Part shown: positions 63,734 through 64,000 of the stretch, piece by piece
Layout of the letters: each line of letters opens with the position of its first letter
Numbering within the stretch: the first letter of the stretch is position 1
NCBI GenBank assembly: GCA_030867875.1
Contig: JAOWCC010000577.1
Coordinates: 149,102,344-149,166,343, forward strand
Direction: 5' to 3'
Source of the DNA: Actinernus sp. WN-2022
Lineage: Eukaryota > Cnidaria > Anthozoa > Actiniaria > Actinernidae
Length of the DNA: 64,000 nucleotides
Translations under genes and position numbers: made by a program
Notes under the pieces: generated by a model
The model's database searches: none
Seen by the model: the letters and a program-made list of their open reading frames with translations, nothing else
Told to the model about the DNA's origin: nothing

Positions 63734-64000
63734 CTTGGAACAACACTTCTCTTAGCTAATCGCGGGCTCGGGTCGTCATTCGGTTCCAGTCTTCCAGGTC
63801 AGCTCGATCTCCCTCGCACAGGACTCTCAGTTTCAAGTCTCATTTTATTTTACACTGATTCAGGAATACAGGGATAAGATAGAATACAAGACCAATTATA
63901 GAAGATAGCTATAGATAGGTATAGTAAGTAGCAAAAGAAAAAAGTAATTAGTGCGCAGTGACCAAAGTAGCCGTAAAGCTTTCGAGTTGGTCACTGCTTG
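63734..64000. promoter_or_regulatory. DR1 upstream region
   Basis: The ~60 bp next to the DR1 start are comparatively CpG-rich (GCTAATCGCGGGCTCGGGTC) with no TATA box. Beyond ~63840 it is AT-rich and featureless. Promoter by position only. Confidence 0.4.

Overview
The window is nuclear DNA from an animal. Coding exons are split by GT-AG introns, the sequence is AT-rich, and more than half of it is transposon-derived. Non-LTR retrotransposons of CR1/L2 type, PIF/Harbinger-like and TTAA-target DNA elements, tRNA-derived SINEs and many foldback elements are stacked inside one another. A protein joining a trypsin-like domain to a death domain, an FBXO48-like F-box protein and DR1 (NC2-beta) fit an invertebrate metazoan. 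The repeat style suggests a cnidarian, perhaps a coral or anemone, but that is inference.

Layout. (1) 1-1.15 kb: the first exon of an unidentified minus-strand gene (212-364) lies head to head with an intact single-exon FBXO48-like gene (777-1148, +). (2) 1.2-6.5 kb: intergenic DNA with a LINE 3' fragment and several foldback/MITE elements. (3) 6.5-23.85 kb: one minus-strand gene with five phase-compatible exons encoding a protease-like plus death-domain protein. Its ~12.8-kb first intron holds a 2.06-kb TTAA element inside a LINE, an 8-bp-TSD element and a 5-kb element with ~350-bp terminal inverted repeats (TIRs) that contains a nearly intact reverse transcriptase. (4) 24.7-28.9 kb: a plus-strand LINE fragment abuts a minus-strand LINE, which is split exactly at a TTAA by a 1.47-kb element ('element A'). 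(5) 28.5-40.36 kb and 41.23-54.45 kb: a large direct tandem duplication. Each copy carries the same mosaic of TEs followed by exons 4-7 of DR1. Copy 2 has two extra insertions, a 965-bp Harbinger-like element and a ~410-bp LINE tail. (6) 52.2-63.7 kb: the complete seven-exon DR1 gene on the minus strand, using the copy-2 exons. Its introns hold two TTAA elements, a 36-bp minisatellite and a LINE encoding a 2A-like peptide.

The most informative structure is the junction between the two duplicate copies (40828-41227). It is a chimera of two TTAA elements: it matches the DR1-intron-3 element ('element B', 55311-56717) up to its last ~50 bp and then switches to element A, continuing into element A's own flank. 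That is the expected scar of non-allelic homologous recombination between two direct transposon copies. The event left a truncated second copy of DR1 exons 4-7, in which exon 6 now carries a stop codon. An assembly artefact joining two haplotypes is the main alternative.
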